From: Burhinus oedicnemus
Lineage: Eukaryota; Chordata; Aves; Charadriiformes; Burhinidae
Direction of reading: 5' to 3'
DNA: 64,000 nt
Assembly (NCBI GenBank): GCA_008921705.1
Contig: VFFE01008475.1
Span: forward strand, 708,206-772,205
Shown: positions 23,901 to 35,185 of the stretch, in pieces
Position numbering within the stretch: the first letter of the stretch is position 1
Layout of the letters: each line of letters opens with the position of its first letter
The notes under the pieces: generated by a model
What the model was told of the DNA's origin: nothing
Databases searched by the model: none
The model's input: only the letters and a program-made list of their open reading frames with translations
Position numbers and translations under genes: made by a program

Positions 23901-24301
23901 AGATATCAGGACAGCTAAAGCAGCTGGGCGTCCCAGGGAGAAGGGTGTTGCAGTACAGACCTACAGACAGGAGGAAAAATGGGCAGAGGGTCTAGTCAGG
24001 GGAGGGCATGGAGTGTGGTCGAGATGTGGCATATGCCAGGAGGCAGACCAATACTCTGACCCTGCAGAGGCTGAGCCCTCAGCCAACAACAAAATGCCAC
24101 CCTACCCTCATCTCAAGAACGTTTGAATTGTAGAAGAGAAAGATAGCTGGGGACTGTCATGGACCTTTGGGACAAAAAATGGCCTTGGTGGATTTTTCCA
24201 CGTTTCAAAAACTGATTGAATTTGTGCAGTAGAAAGAAACTGTAAAAGGATCTTTAAAAATGCCAGGAAGGAACATAGGGCTCAGCTGGAAGAAAAATGA
24301 G
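20986..24301. other. Unique non-coding sequence, no gene seen
   Basis: No recognisable exon or repeat. At about 23026-23100 a short AT-rich stretch (TTTTATAATAATAATCAGCC, GAAAATTGCATAATTGC) could be conserved non-coding DNA. The remaining open frames are short and without domains. Confidence 0.6.
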
Positions 24302-24566
24302 TGTTGGAAACGGAAGTCGTGCTTGGCATAAGTAGCTAGATCAGTCAAACCTTCCTCAGGCCACAAGCTGTAACCCAGCAATGTGGTGAACTTGGCCTAA
24401 GAAGAATGGCTAGAAGTCTGGTAGGACTTTGATACGTTGTAACTTAACTAACATAATGAAATTGTATAAGTAATATTAATGAAGATCATATGCTTGAGCA
24501 ATATGAATTAGAGTGATCGTTATGATCAAAGGAAAGGGAACTATAATTCTTGGAAAAGAAGGAAGG

Positions 24567-24690
24567 GACCGTTCTACCTAGAGTCAGCAGAAGACAGATG
24601 AATTTCAGGTGCAGATAGTGAAGAAAGAGACCATTCTATCTGAAGTCAGCAGAAGATGGATGAGATCCAGGTGCAGATGGCCAAAGAGAT
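24567..24690. repeat. 62-bp duplication inside the LTR U3
   Basis: GACCGTTCTACCTAGAGTCA (24567) recurs as GACCATTCTATCTGAAGTCA (24629), and both are followed by GCAGAAGAYRGATGA and TYCAGGTGCAGAT. The period is 62 bp. U3 duplications in retroviral LTRs are often duplicated enhancers, but I cannot name a factor site here. Confidence 0.85.
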
Positions 24691-24840
24691 CATGAAAAGG
24701 TGTAACAAGGAAAAGGCACCTGCACCAAAATTCCAGTCATTGAAGAAGACAGGTAACCATTGAACAATTTGATTGGACAAAAGACAAATGCTTGTTGTGT
24801 GAACAGGGGCATGAACAGATTGTGTCATAGATTGTGAGGC

Positions 24841-24849
24841 TTTAAAAAG
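24841..24849 (+). promoter_or_regulatory. TATA-like box of the LTR
   Basis: TTTAAAAAG lies about 66 bp before the ATTAAA polyadenylation-like signal in the same LTR. The spacing fits a short R region. Confidence 0.5.
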
Positions 24850-25076
24850 CACAGGAAAATAACTGGGGGGGGACACACCTTTTTGGAGGCACTTGGCTAC
24901 AGCTGTATTAAATCAACTCTGTGGAATAACCATAGGTCTGAACCCTTCTTTATTGTTGGAGGCTAAGACTGGATCCAGCTACACTCAGACTCCTCTCTGA
25001 GGAGTTTAGAAAGCAAGGGGGTCCAGTCTGAACCTTGTGGCTCGGCGGGAGGAACTTCTCGGACTCTTCTTCAACA

Positions 25077-27806
25077 ATGAAACACTGGTACAAAGTGAGG
25101 AACCCAGATAATAAATGGTTCCAAAGGAATCAGCCTTGAATGACTGCATAGCGCTTCTTGGGTGGAAAACTGGTGACTGGCTTATTGTTAAAACAGTCCA
25201 TATTTCTCGTGGGAAGTAACCATGCAGAGTAGTAACACTAATGTAAATAGAAATCCTCTCCAGAAATTGTTTCTGAGAATGCCAACGGTGTTAAAATAGT
25301 TGCTTGCTCTCTCCAAATAGACACCACTGAACTTGCAAATTGATGTAATTCCAGCAATAAGCCTGCAACGTTCCTCTGCGGTCACCAGGTAAGAAACAAA
25401 TATTCAGGTGTAACACAGTAAAGCAAGCAGGGCTGGATTTTGCTCTCCAAAAAGATGAGATGTCATGGCCAGGTATTCCTTCTACCAGGAAAGATTTGGG
25501 AGGGTAGAAGAAAGAAGGAGGAAAGATAGGGTTTGGGCAGAGAACCCAGCTTGTTGCTGCTAGAAGATATTGGAGGGATTGCCAGGAAGTCCACATATGT
25601 TTTCAAAACTTTTTTTTTCCTTCTTTTAATCTTTGCATAACCTCTAATTTTACTGTAAGTAAATGACACTTAAGCTTTATGAGTGGAGTTCAATTCCCTC
25701 TTTACAATAAGGATTTCTGTTTCCCTTTTTGTTTGTGTGTGCTCCCCCGAATTTGTATCTCCCTAACTCAAAGCACGGTTCCAGAACAACTTGCAACTAA
25801 CTTCATATCCTTAAGAATGGATTAATTTTGCAGGTCTTTCAGATTCTGACTCCTCTTTGGGTACTGTCATTAAGACACGATTGTTTTAAAATGAGCCATA
25901 GTTTTCAAACAAGTTATTCACCAGCCTCTCAAACACGCAAAGGATTACATCATCGATTAGCTAATTAATTGCTAATGAGTGTTTTCCTCGTGTTTCCCAT
26001 GAGAGTCATGCTTTCCATCTCTACCGTCTCTTCCAGTGTACCCTAGAGTTGAACAAAGTGACTTTTTTGCTCTATGGTCCTACAGAGCGACCCATGGAGC
26101 TGTCGGGAGCCAGCCTGAAATCCCATTGACCCTTCCCTAGGCTCTGAGAACTGGCTATTTCCAGGGGGGCTCGCGACTGAGGGATAGTAAAGGTGAGCAC
26201 CGGTGGCCATCGCTTTCTGGGTCAGCTCTGCTGAGATCAGGGTCTGGGCTGGATTTTCAGCACAGAAAATTTCCCAAGTGTTTCATGAGAGCTGGCAATG
26301 AATACAGCTAAGCTGTTCTTTGCAGGGGATGCGGTGTGGCTCAGGACAAACTGACCTATAAATAAATCATACCTAGATATTCCTTTTCATATGATTTTTT
26401 AGGCTTTTGGCTTGACTAAGCTTTCCTCCAATTTATAGCAACAACTTCGTGATGAAGTATTGCATCTGAATTATTTCATTTCACACCTGGCTTCCTCTTT
26501 ATATTAACGGCATTTTAGGCATTTAAATTTCAGGGGAAGCCAAACAGAAGGCAAACAGCGTAGCAAAGCAAATCTTGCAGACTCCTTTATCAGTGTCACT
26601 TAAGGTGATGCTGTCTCTGCTGAGTCAGAAGGATGCCCGTTGATTTATGACTGCCTGCTGTTTGGAGGAGGCTTTCCTCAAGTCATGGGGTCTAAGGCCT
26701 AAAGAGACTTTCCAGTCACCTGCTCTGATATCCACATGCTTCAGGCTGCCACATGTTCCCTTGGGATCCAGTAGTGGATCCAATGGGACAAGGGATCCCA
26801 CCTTCGTTGGAAACTGCAGCTTGTAGCCATTGGTTCTAGCTATGTGACTGTTGGACCAAGATCTCTCCGGTACCTGCTGGGTTTTTTTATTCTGTGCAAC
26901 TGAAAAATAGCAGCCGGGTAACTGGTTACCCACTGGCCATTTTAGGAAATGACTCATTATTAAATGATAAAAGGCTCATAGGCAGTTTGTGTTGTGGTCT
27001 TGCAGGCTTGCATGCACGTGCAGTGCAATGGTTCAGAGGGGACATCCTACCTGCAAGGTGGGACCTTACAGGGCTGTATCCTGGGTTATCAGTACCAGGT
27101 GGCATCCTGAAGGAGTCCCAAGCTTGACACCAGGTTTAAGGTTTCATTTGTATGTCAGTAAGACGACTGACTTCAGTATCTTTCTATTCAGTGGAGAATA
27201 CAATATTTTTGGAGACAAATAACTCATGATGGCTTTCGCTGAAGGTTAAATGGGCAAGAGAAGATATACTGCAGCTGTCTGAGGCTAGAATTCACCCAAT
27301 GACCAGACAGTCTGGAGTAAATGGGGGAGAGAACCTTGAGAAGGGGACAGAGAAGTGCTTGCAAGGATAAGACTACCAGGCTTTGGACATTTTAGTCTGG
27401 GAGATGGCTGGTCTGTCCTTGATTACTGTATTTTCTAGGGGTAAGAAGCAGCCCTCTAGTACACTGCAAACAGTGAGTGGAACAAGGGAGATAGCTAGGG
27501 GTGGGACGCATTTTCCAATTTTCTGCTCTATCTATGAAAGGAGAGCTGGGGCGGGAGATCTTGCAGTGTTACGGTGTTGATAGATGTCTGCGACAAGCCA
27601 ACAACATGGCTTTGCCGTGTTTGTTGGATTCAGCTCTGCTGTGCCTGCTAACAAAGCTTTTGTGGGGTGTGTGTGGGTGGTGTTAATCTCTTCTGCTCAG
27701 AGTCAGGCAAAGCAAGACTATAAGGTCACCTGTAGGATGCTCCTGAGTTTCCAGGCTTGATGTTAACTAAGATTTGTTCAAAGAAATGCTCTAATTAACT
27801 TCATGG
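25077..27806. other. Unique non-coding sequence with one candidate CNE
   Basis: No recognisable exon or repeat. The stretch at about 25895-26000 is listed separately. Otherwise it looks like ordinary non-coding DNA. Confidence 0.6.
25895..26000. other. Candidate conserved non-coding element
   Basis: ACATCATCGATTAGCTAATT, AATTGCTAATGAGTG and CAAGTTATTCACCAGCC lie together. ATCGAT, TAATTAATT and CTAATG are cores used by homeodomain-type factors. Not repetitive. Conservation is not tested. Confidence 0.35.
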
Positions 27807-27867
27807 CAGGGGGGTTGGAACTAGATGATCTTTAAGGTCCCTTCTAACTCTAACCATTCTATGATTC
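27807..27867 (+). mobile_element. CR1 3'-end scrap, plus strand
   Basis: GGCAGGGGGGTTGGAACTAG, ATGATCTTTAAGGTCCCTTC and TAACCATTCTATGATTC are the last 61 bp of CR1 in plus orientation, ending in the terminal octamer. The insertion is severely 5'-truncated. Confidence 0.95.
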
Positions 27868-30800
27868 ATCCAGCCCATTTTAGGTTCCAATAGGCTTTGG
27901 TAGAAAAGAGAGAACCAGAAAATAATGTTGTCAAAAGATACCTCTGCCCTTAGTTATGCTGGGAACAAGATACTGACTTTTCTGGGAATCCAGCTGCCTG
28001 GGTTAGTAAAATCAGGAACGCTTTTCTGAGATTTAAGTTTCTCTTCTCACCCAAGGTCACTTCTACACAGTTATTCACTTAGAGATATCAATTAGCCAGA
28101 ATAGAGGTGGATTTGAGCCAGGTGCTAAGAACTAACCCCTGCTCATGTGGTTTATCGACTGCAGGAGAGAGCCTGATGATTTACAGGAGTGTAGTTAAAA
28201 GGAGATGCAGGTCTTAATGAGGTGCTTTAAGCAAGGAGTTATTTATGAGGGTCTCATGAGTTGAGAGCGAGGGTGCAGCCTCCAGGTAACTAAGAACAGG
28301 TGAATAGATGAGATAAGGTCTGGAATCAGTGGCTTAGTGAGGCACTTCTTCATGATGGGCTGCTCTGGCTCCACAAGCTTCACTGGGACCGGGACCAGCT
28401 GGTCCCCGACTGAGTGTTTTGCTGGAGACAAGCCCATTTGGAGGGCCAAGGAAGTCTTAGCACCTGCCCCTCCACCACTCCTTTTCATGTTTTGCTGATG
28501 TTTTGACAATGGAGTTAGTATCGAGTTAATATTGCCCGCCCTAGCTTTGAGGGGAATGGAAGGATGCTTTCGGAGTGGAAATCCTGTAGGGTAGGGCGCT
28601 GTTGTCATTTAGTTGGGCTGGCAAAAACTGTTCAAGGCTGAAATTGGAGTGGGCATCTGGGTTATTTATTCAGAATGGAAATCAGCAAAGAAAACTATAC
28701 ATACGATTTCCAAGCAGACCTCATCAGTGCAGCAACATTATTCATGTTTTCTTCCGTTCTGTTGCCTTACAGTCAAGAAAATAGGGTGCTCTACACTTCC
28801 AGTGTAAGATACAGTCATTGCTCTTAATAATTTACCATTTGGACAGGTGATTTTTCAAATACTCACAGTTTCTGGAATGCTAAATCTCTCCCAGAAGAGG
28901 GACAGACCACTTGGGAGTATTTGGATCCATGTAGACCCTACGTATGTGCTTTATTAATTACCACTTGCAATCCCTCAGAAGTCCATGAATCCTTGGGCTG
29001 GTGTTGAAAACCACCGCCCCAGATAGAGGTGGAGAACCGATTTTTCTCGCGTAACCCAGGTGGAGAGTGGTGAAATTGCTGGAACGATATTATCTATTAA
29101 GAAAACTGAACCTTGTGCAATTTGTGAAACGGTCACTTTCTGTTATGGTGATTTCCAAACAAGCTTCCTTCATAGGTCAGAATTTTGTGCTGAACTCTCA
29201 GATGTGCTTATTTTTGCTCATTTATGTGAGATTAAATTATTTCTTGTCTCTCTTGTGTTATGTCACGGATGGGCACTGTAAACAGTACTAATGAGGCTGT
29301 CTCTGTTATCTTGTAGTACATACGATTAATCTCCACCAAGTAAAATTAAGATAGGCTTAATTTCATTTTTAACCTTCTGAACATTTTGAAACAGTGTAGG
29401 TGATTCAATTGAAAACGAGATGTGGATGAGCTGGGATACCTGCGTTTGCTTTCATGGTATATTCAGGTTTGGAAATGGACCTTTTTGGTAGGGTCACCAA
29501 ATGGCTGCGGGGAATATAAGGAAGCAGACAGTGAGACTGACTCTTCCGAGTGCTGCGTTGCATCCGTGAGCTGAAAAAGCACCTTCATTGCACATTGAAA
29601 TGGCAGGGAGTACTTGGAGCAGTGCTCTTACCTATATTGACAGGCTTGCTTTTAACTATGAAGTGTTGAATGATGAGCTTTCCTAAACACCTTGCTCCTG
29701 GACTTAGGTGCTTATGGGTCAGTCTTGCCACAGTGCAGAGCTAGATTGGGCCAAGTTTGATGGGAGGCTGGACTTGCTGTTGCATTGAATCCTCTCCTGT
29801 AACTTGCCTCTCCTGTCCAGCCCCTGGTGAAAAGAAATGGGTTGCTCCAAACTTGCTCCTCAAACCATGAGACCTTCCCATGTGTGGCTTGGAAGCAGGA
29901 AAGCCTGTGATTAAGGGCAAATAGCAGGTGCAGTGGATGCTTGGTGTCTTATTCTTTTCACTTCTCAAGGAACCCGTCTCGGGCCTTTCAGATGAATTTT
30001 GTTTAATCTACAGGAGGCCTACACAGGTCTGAGGAACTGCAGTGCATCACTTCATAAAGCCAGCGAGAAGCATCTTTTTTTTTTTCTTATTTTACTTCAC
30101 AATGATTGATTGACCAAACCCAGGTCTGCTAGAGAAACTTTTTTTCTTCTTGCTTTGTATCCTAAATTTACTTCTACAGTGCTTTAGAAATATGTTATAT
30201 AGAGGAAAATCAATGGAAATACCTTAGCAACAGGTTTATTATAAAGAAATAGGCCACTGTTATATTTTTTTTTCCCAATCTTCCTGTGGAATGAGTGTCA
30301 TATTTCCTGAAAGCTAAATATAGCGATGTGCATTGAATGCTAATGGGCAGATTTCTTAAGTAAAAATGTTGTAGACAGATCTTCAGAAAGTCCGTAGGCG
30401 TTCAGTAAGGATCTTAAAGGTAAGCTGTTGATCACATCTAAAATATTGCAGACCAGTTTAGGAAAGTGGTCAGAAGTAGTCTGTGTATCTTGTATTTCTG
30501 TGAATATTTTGAAGGGTGAGGAGTCAGAAGTGTTTAAATGGAAAGTGTCCTGCTTGGGATAGTGTGGAATGGCTACTCAAGATAGGATTTAGGATTTAAA
30601 TATCTCTGTGTTTCCTGAAAATGCTCTTATCAGGAACATGCTTTGATTCTCTATGCTTCATGGGTTTGCAGGAATGACCGACATATTATTAGCTCTTGAG
30701 ACAGGAAACCCAGTTCTTTTCTACAATGCTATTGTTGTTCTTCTCTGCTCTCTTAATGAGCACTATTCAGATAAGTACAGCAGCAGTAGTGCCCAATCTG

Positions 30801-32149
30801 AGCGGTTTAACAACCAGACCACGAGCTAATGATGCTGCAAAGGAGCAATCCTACCCTAAGTTACATCAGCCGATGTGCATGGAGGAGGCATTGGGGATCA
30901 TGGGGGTAAGGCTGGGGAAGTACCTGGCTCAGGATACGTTACGAAAAGGGGTGGTTTGGGTTGTCCATCCTCTGAGAGGGAGTGGGAGTCCATGACAAGC
31001 TCCTCTGAGAGGGAACTTCTCCTTGCCCTATGTGACTTGTACGGGGACAGGATCTGCTCGGTTATTTCGACAGGCAGGTGAAGCTCTAATCAAGCTTAGT
31101 GCCGTTGTATTGGCAGCACAGAGAAAGCTTGGGAGGGAAAGAAGTCCTGCCCCTTGGTAGTGCCTGGGTCTGACCAGGAGCTGCAGGATTTTCTGCCAGC
31201 AGGAATAGGGCCAGTGCTTCCTCCTGACATCTAGGAGGTGGAGCGATGTAGTACTTTGGGAAGGACAACCCAGTGGCTGGGCTTTGGGGGACCTAGGAAC
31301 CTGCAAATTACTCAGGGTTGATCCACCAAAGTACTCTGGCTGACCAGCTGCTTCTCCAGGCAGGAAAGCCAAGAATCAACCTATCCCACAGCCTTTTTTT
31401 TTTGGTGCTGCTTTATTTTTGTTGTTGGTTGGGGTTTTTTTTTCCTGCCATCACTGAAATTAATCTGGTGTCCAGCTTTTTACTGGCAGAGGTACACAGA
31501 ACTGCCCAGTAAACAGGAATGGCCAAGGTGCAGTGTCCACAGGCTATGTGGATGAAGGCAAAGGCTTGGCTCCATACTGACCGGGATGCCAACGCCCCAG
31601 GGAAACTGTCGGTGAGCAGACCTGTTCCTCAGTCCCTTCTTCAATGGCTGTTTAAAATATCACTTTCCACTGGACTGGAGAGAGGTATCAGCTGCTCCTG
31701 AATCTTCAGGAGATGTCTCAGTCCATGCCTTGGAGGTTGAGGTGAGTGCTAACAGCATCCACTCGGCTCAGCTGCAGCAAGATAAATCCTTACTGCCCTT
31801 CCCAGAATAAACCTTCTCAGCCCGGGCGTGCAGAGGAGAAGCACTGTCCCTGTCCTCCTCTGAAGACCTCCTCCTGCTCCTCTGGTCAATACCCGGTCCT
31901 CTGCAAGGCTCTCCTGCGCAAGGACCAGCACAGGCACAGCACGGGCAGGCTGTGGGCAAGGCAGGGAAGTGGTGCATGGGGAGCAGGGAGCCTTCTAGCA
32001 GCTCAGTTAGACTAATGAGCTAGTCCTGTTAACGACCTCTTCAGAAAGCGCACGCTGGCAAAATCAGCTCTTGAGGAAAAGCGGGACGGCAATTTTTAGT
32101 GCCCTAGGAGACTTTTAAAAGCCCAAGTCGTGTTTGCGCATCCAAAGCT

Positions 32150-32310
32150 GCAAATGTTTTGATGATCTCCAGATTAATTGAAGAGTGTTGCAGCCTGATT
32201 TAATTTGTTCATTGCCCTGCTGACAAATTGTGTATCCCTGTGATGGGGTGGATGCCTTTATGCACTTGATCCTAATTATTGATAAGTAGGTGTGAGCAGT
32301 AATAGTGCCT
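32150..32310. other. Candidate conserved non-coding element
   Basis: TCCAGATTAATTGAAGAGTG, CCTGATTTAATTTGTTCATTG and GATCCTAATTATTGATAAG are spaced over 160 bp of non-repetitive sequence. The density of TAATTA-like cores suggests a developmental enhancer. Composition only. Confidence 0.35.
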
Positions 32311-32581
32311 AGCCTTTACCTTGGGGCAGGGGGCAATCTGTTTTTAATCCTCAGGACTTCATTGACTGTGAATGGGGGTGACAAGATTGTGCTATTTTAG
32401 GACTGGGAGAGCAGGTTTCTTAGGGGGTTTATCCTGTCAAAGGCCTGGGACTAAAGCTGCCTCCTGTCTGTAAGCTCGGTTGCCAGCTCATCAGCTCTGT
32501 GAAAAACAAGACCTGGAGCTGTCATGAAGTCAGGTCGTTTTTGGGATCTGGGTGAGCGCAGGGTAGGGATCCTTTCTGTGA

Positions 32582-32602
32582 TTTTTTTTTTTTTTTTTTT
32601 TT
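32582..32602. repeat. Poly(T) tract, 21 bases
   Basis: An uninterrupted run of 21 T. Nothing around it suggests a processed pseudogene. Confidence 0.9.
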
Positions 32603-34002
32603 ACCTTAAACACAGTGTGCTGGGTACAGCTGGCATCAGGCCAAACCCAGAATACAAGCCCCGGCACTGCAAACCCCTCTGGACCAAAACAGCTGTTGTG
32701 CAGTGCAACTGTCTGCTCCCATGCGGTCCTGCAGAAAGGATGCACGTACGTGCTCTGACATTCCCAACCTCTGGGTGACCCCTTGGGGGACTTAGGAAGG
32801 CTGTAGGAAACAGATCTGAATATTTTGGGTGGTAGCAGAGCAGGGAGTGGAAGATAACATGGGCTAGCTCAATGTCTTTAGATGGAGGCTTTGAAACGGT
32901 GTCATGAAAGTTGGGAGCAGCCAAGTTCTCCGCTCTAAGGAAGGCTTGTTCCCGTCACAGCTCTCTGCTCCTTCTGGTGCTCACTTCTGTGCAGGTGTTT
33001 AGCATGAGCCTGGGAAAGCTGTGGTGGTGTGAGACTTGTGATCATAATGTGGTACATAATCTGGGTCGTAATTTGGTTTCTGTTCTGGCTGATGGTAAGT
33101 AGAGCAGTTGCATGTTCTGATTCTTGATTGATTTGGTATGAGCAGGGTTAAAAAAAAAAAATAAATCTGTTAATGTTAGGCAGTTGCATATTCTTCATAC
33201 AAAACTATCCTTCTAGGCAGTCTTCCAGAATTTAGATCATCTCTTAACAAGAATTTTGTCACCTCACAATGCACTGTGTGAGCCTAGCGTGTATCAGAAT
33301 ACGTAATACTCATTCCAGCCGCAGGGCACTATGGTGATAAGGAATATTAAGAATTAAAAAAAAATATATCCTTGATTAAAAAAATAACACTTATTGCAAG
33401 ATCAAGAGTTTAAGTGCCTGAAGGACATCAGATCTCGCCCTTTGTTGAACTACATAATTAACCTAATGCTCCAACAATCTTCCAGTTTTTCCAATGTGAT
33501 GGAAAATGTTTTGCAAACTTGAAGGGTTATGGAAGTGGAAATACTGGGCTTTCTGATCTAATTCTGTAATAGGGACAAATAATGAAGGAGAAGCAGAAAT
33601 GAATGCTGTGGAATTTGTGCGAAAGAATTAGCCAGGCTTGGACCCTTTCTCAAATTTGCTTCAATTGCATGAAATAGTTGGAGATGAAAAATGAGGTGGT
33701 CAGGCAGGACCCAAGTGTCACATTGTGACAGTTAAAATGGGTAAATAAACTTTTTATTAAATATGAAAGTGCAATTTAACAGAGGACATGAATACTCTGA
33801 CAGCCAGACTGAAGCTCCTGACAAAGGAATTGGCTCATTTTTATTTTAATCGTATTGTTATTACTCCCCACAGTAAAATGTACACATAGGCTTCTGATGC
33901 GATCAGCTGGAGTATCACTACGTGGTGCCCCATACGAACATGCTGAAGGAGACAATACCAGAGAGAGGGAAGCTGTGTGTCCCAGCCAGAATTCCTGGGT
34001 CG

Positions 34003-35185
34003 TAGAATCACAGAATGGTTTGGGTTGGAAAGGACCTTAAAGAACATCTAGTTCCAACTCCCCTGCCATGGGCAGGGACACCTCCCATTAGACCTGGTTG
34101 CTCCAAGCCCCGTCCAACCTGGCCTTGAACACCTCCAGGGATGGGGCAGCCACAGCTTCTCTGGGCAACCTGGGCCAGTGTCTCACCACCCTCACAGTCA
34201 AGAATTTCTTCCTAATATCTCACCTAAATCTCCCCTCTTTCAGTTTAAAACCATTACCCCTCATGCTATCACTACACTCCCTGATAAAGAGTTCTCCTCA
34301 TCTTTCCTGTAGGCCCCCTTTAGGTACTGGCAGGCTGACATAAGGTCTCCCTGGTGCTAAAAAAAACCCAACTCGCTCAGCCTGTCCTCATAGGGGAGTT
34401 GCTGCAGCCCTCTGATCATCTTTGTGGCTCTTCACTGGACCTGGCTTGAGCAGGTCCATGTTTTTCTTATGCTGAGGCCCCCAGAGCTGAACATAGTGCT
34501 CCAGGTGGGGACTCGTGAAAGCTGAGTAGAGGGGGAGAATCACCTCACTTGACCTGTTAACCATACTTCTTTTGATACAGCCCAGGATGCGATTCTGTGC
34601 TGCTGGTGCACATTGCCAGCTCATGTTCAGTTTTTCATCCCCCAGCACCCCCAAGTCCTTCTCCACAGGGCTGCTCTCAATCCACTCATCACCCAGCCTG
34701 TATCCATGTTTGATATTGCCCCAGCCCCAGTGCAGGACCTTACACTTGGCCTTGTTGAACTTCATCAGGTTGGCACGGGCCCACCTCTCTAGCCTGTCAA
34801 GGTCCCTCTTGGATGGCATCCCTTCCCTCTAGAGTATTGACCACCCCACTCAGCTTGGTGTCACCCACAAACTTGCTGAGTGTGCACTCAATCCCACCGC
34901 CCATGTCCCAGAAAAAGATAATACTGATCCAAATACTGACCCCTGAGGGACCCCACTCATTACTGGTCTCCACCCAGACATCGAGCCATTGACCGCAACT
35001 CTTTGAGTGCAATCATCTAGCCAATTCCTTATCCACCAGGTGGTCCACCCATCAAATCCATGTCTCCCCATTTTAGAGACAAGGGTGTTGTGTGGGACAG
35101 CATCAAATGCTTTGCACAGCTCCAGGTAGACGATGTCAGTTGCTCTTCCTTTATCTACCAGCGCTGTTACTCCTTGGTCATGGTG
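34003..35185 (-). mobile_element. CR1 LINE, 5'-truncated, minus strand
   Basis: The 3' end is at 34003 (TAGAATCACAGAATGGTTTG, GGTTGGAAAGGACCTTAAAG, CTAGTTCCAACTCCCCTGCC). It continues through the 3' UTR and the C-terminal half of ORF2 to near 35185, where CR1 homology fades after the segment coding the RT block upstream of SGVPQGS. The length is about 1.18 kb, the longest CR1 copy in the window. It is more diverged than the copy at 11940, with several frame breaks. Confidence 0.95.
34388..35071 (-). pseudogene. CR1 ORF2 reverse transcriptase remnant
   Basis: Three minus-strand pieces in different frames are collinear with CR1 RT. The first (35071-34850) includes [17 protein letters not shown] and SGVPQGS. 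The second (35012-34797) has [19 protein letters not shown]. The third (34819-34388) carries RLERWARANLMKFNKAKCKV and the [15 protein letters not shown] region. The catalytic box, normally FADD, reads FVGD, so one of the two metal-binding aspartates is lost. With the frame shifts, this shows a dead copy. Confidence 0.92.

Larger units (their letters stand above)
24302..25076 (+). mobile_element. Solo LTR of an endogenous retrovirus
   Basis: The block starts TGTTGGAAACGGAAG and ends CTCTTCTTCAACA. The ends form the short inverted repeat TGTTG...CAACA, typical of retroviral LTRs. Flanks are ATGAG (24297-24301) and ATGAA (25077-25081), 4 of 5 identical, consistent with a 5-bp target-site duplication. 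In plus orientation there is a TATA-like TTTAAAAAG at 24841-24849 and a polyadenylation signal variant ATTAAA at 24907-24912. This is the correct order for U3-R-U5. The length is about 775 bp. No internal retroviral genes are present on either side, so recombination between two LTRs probably removed the provirus. Confidence 0.85.
27868..34002. other. Unique non-coding sequence, no gene seen
   Basis: No recognisable exon. It contains homopolymer tracts (T at 30075-30087 and 21 T at 32582-32602) and an AT-rich candidate regulatory stretch at 32150-32310. The purine/pyrimidine mix at 31750-32000 is GC-richer but has no domain in any frame. Confidence 0.6.
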
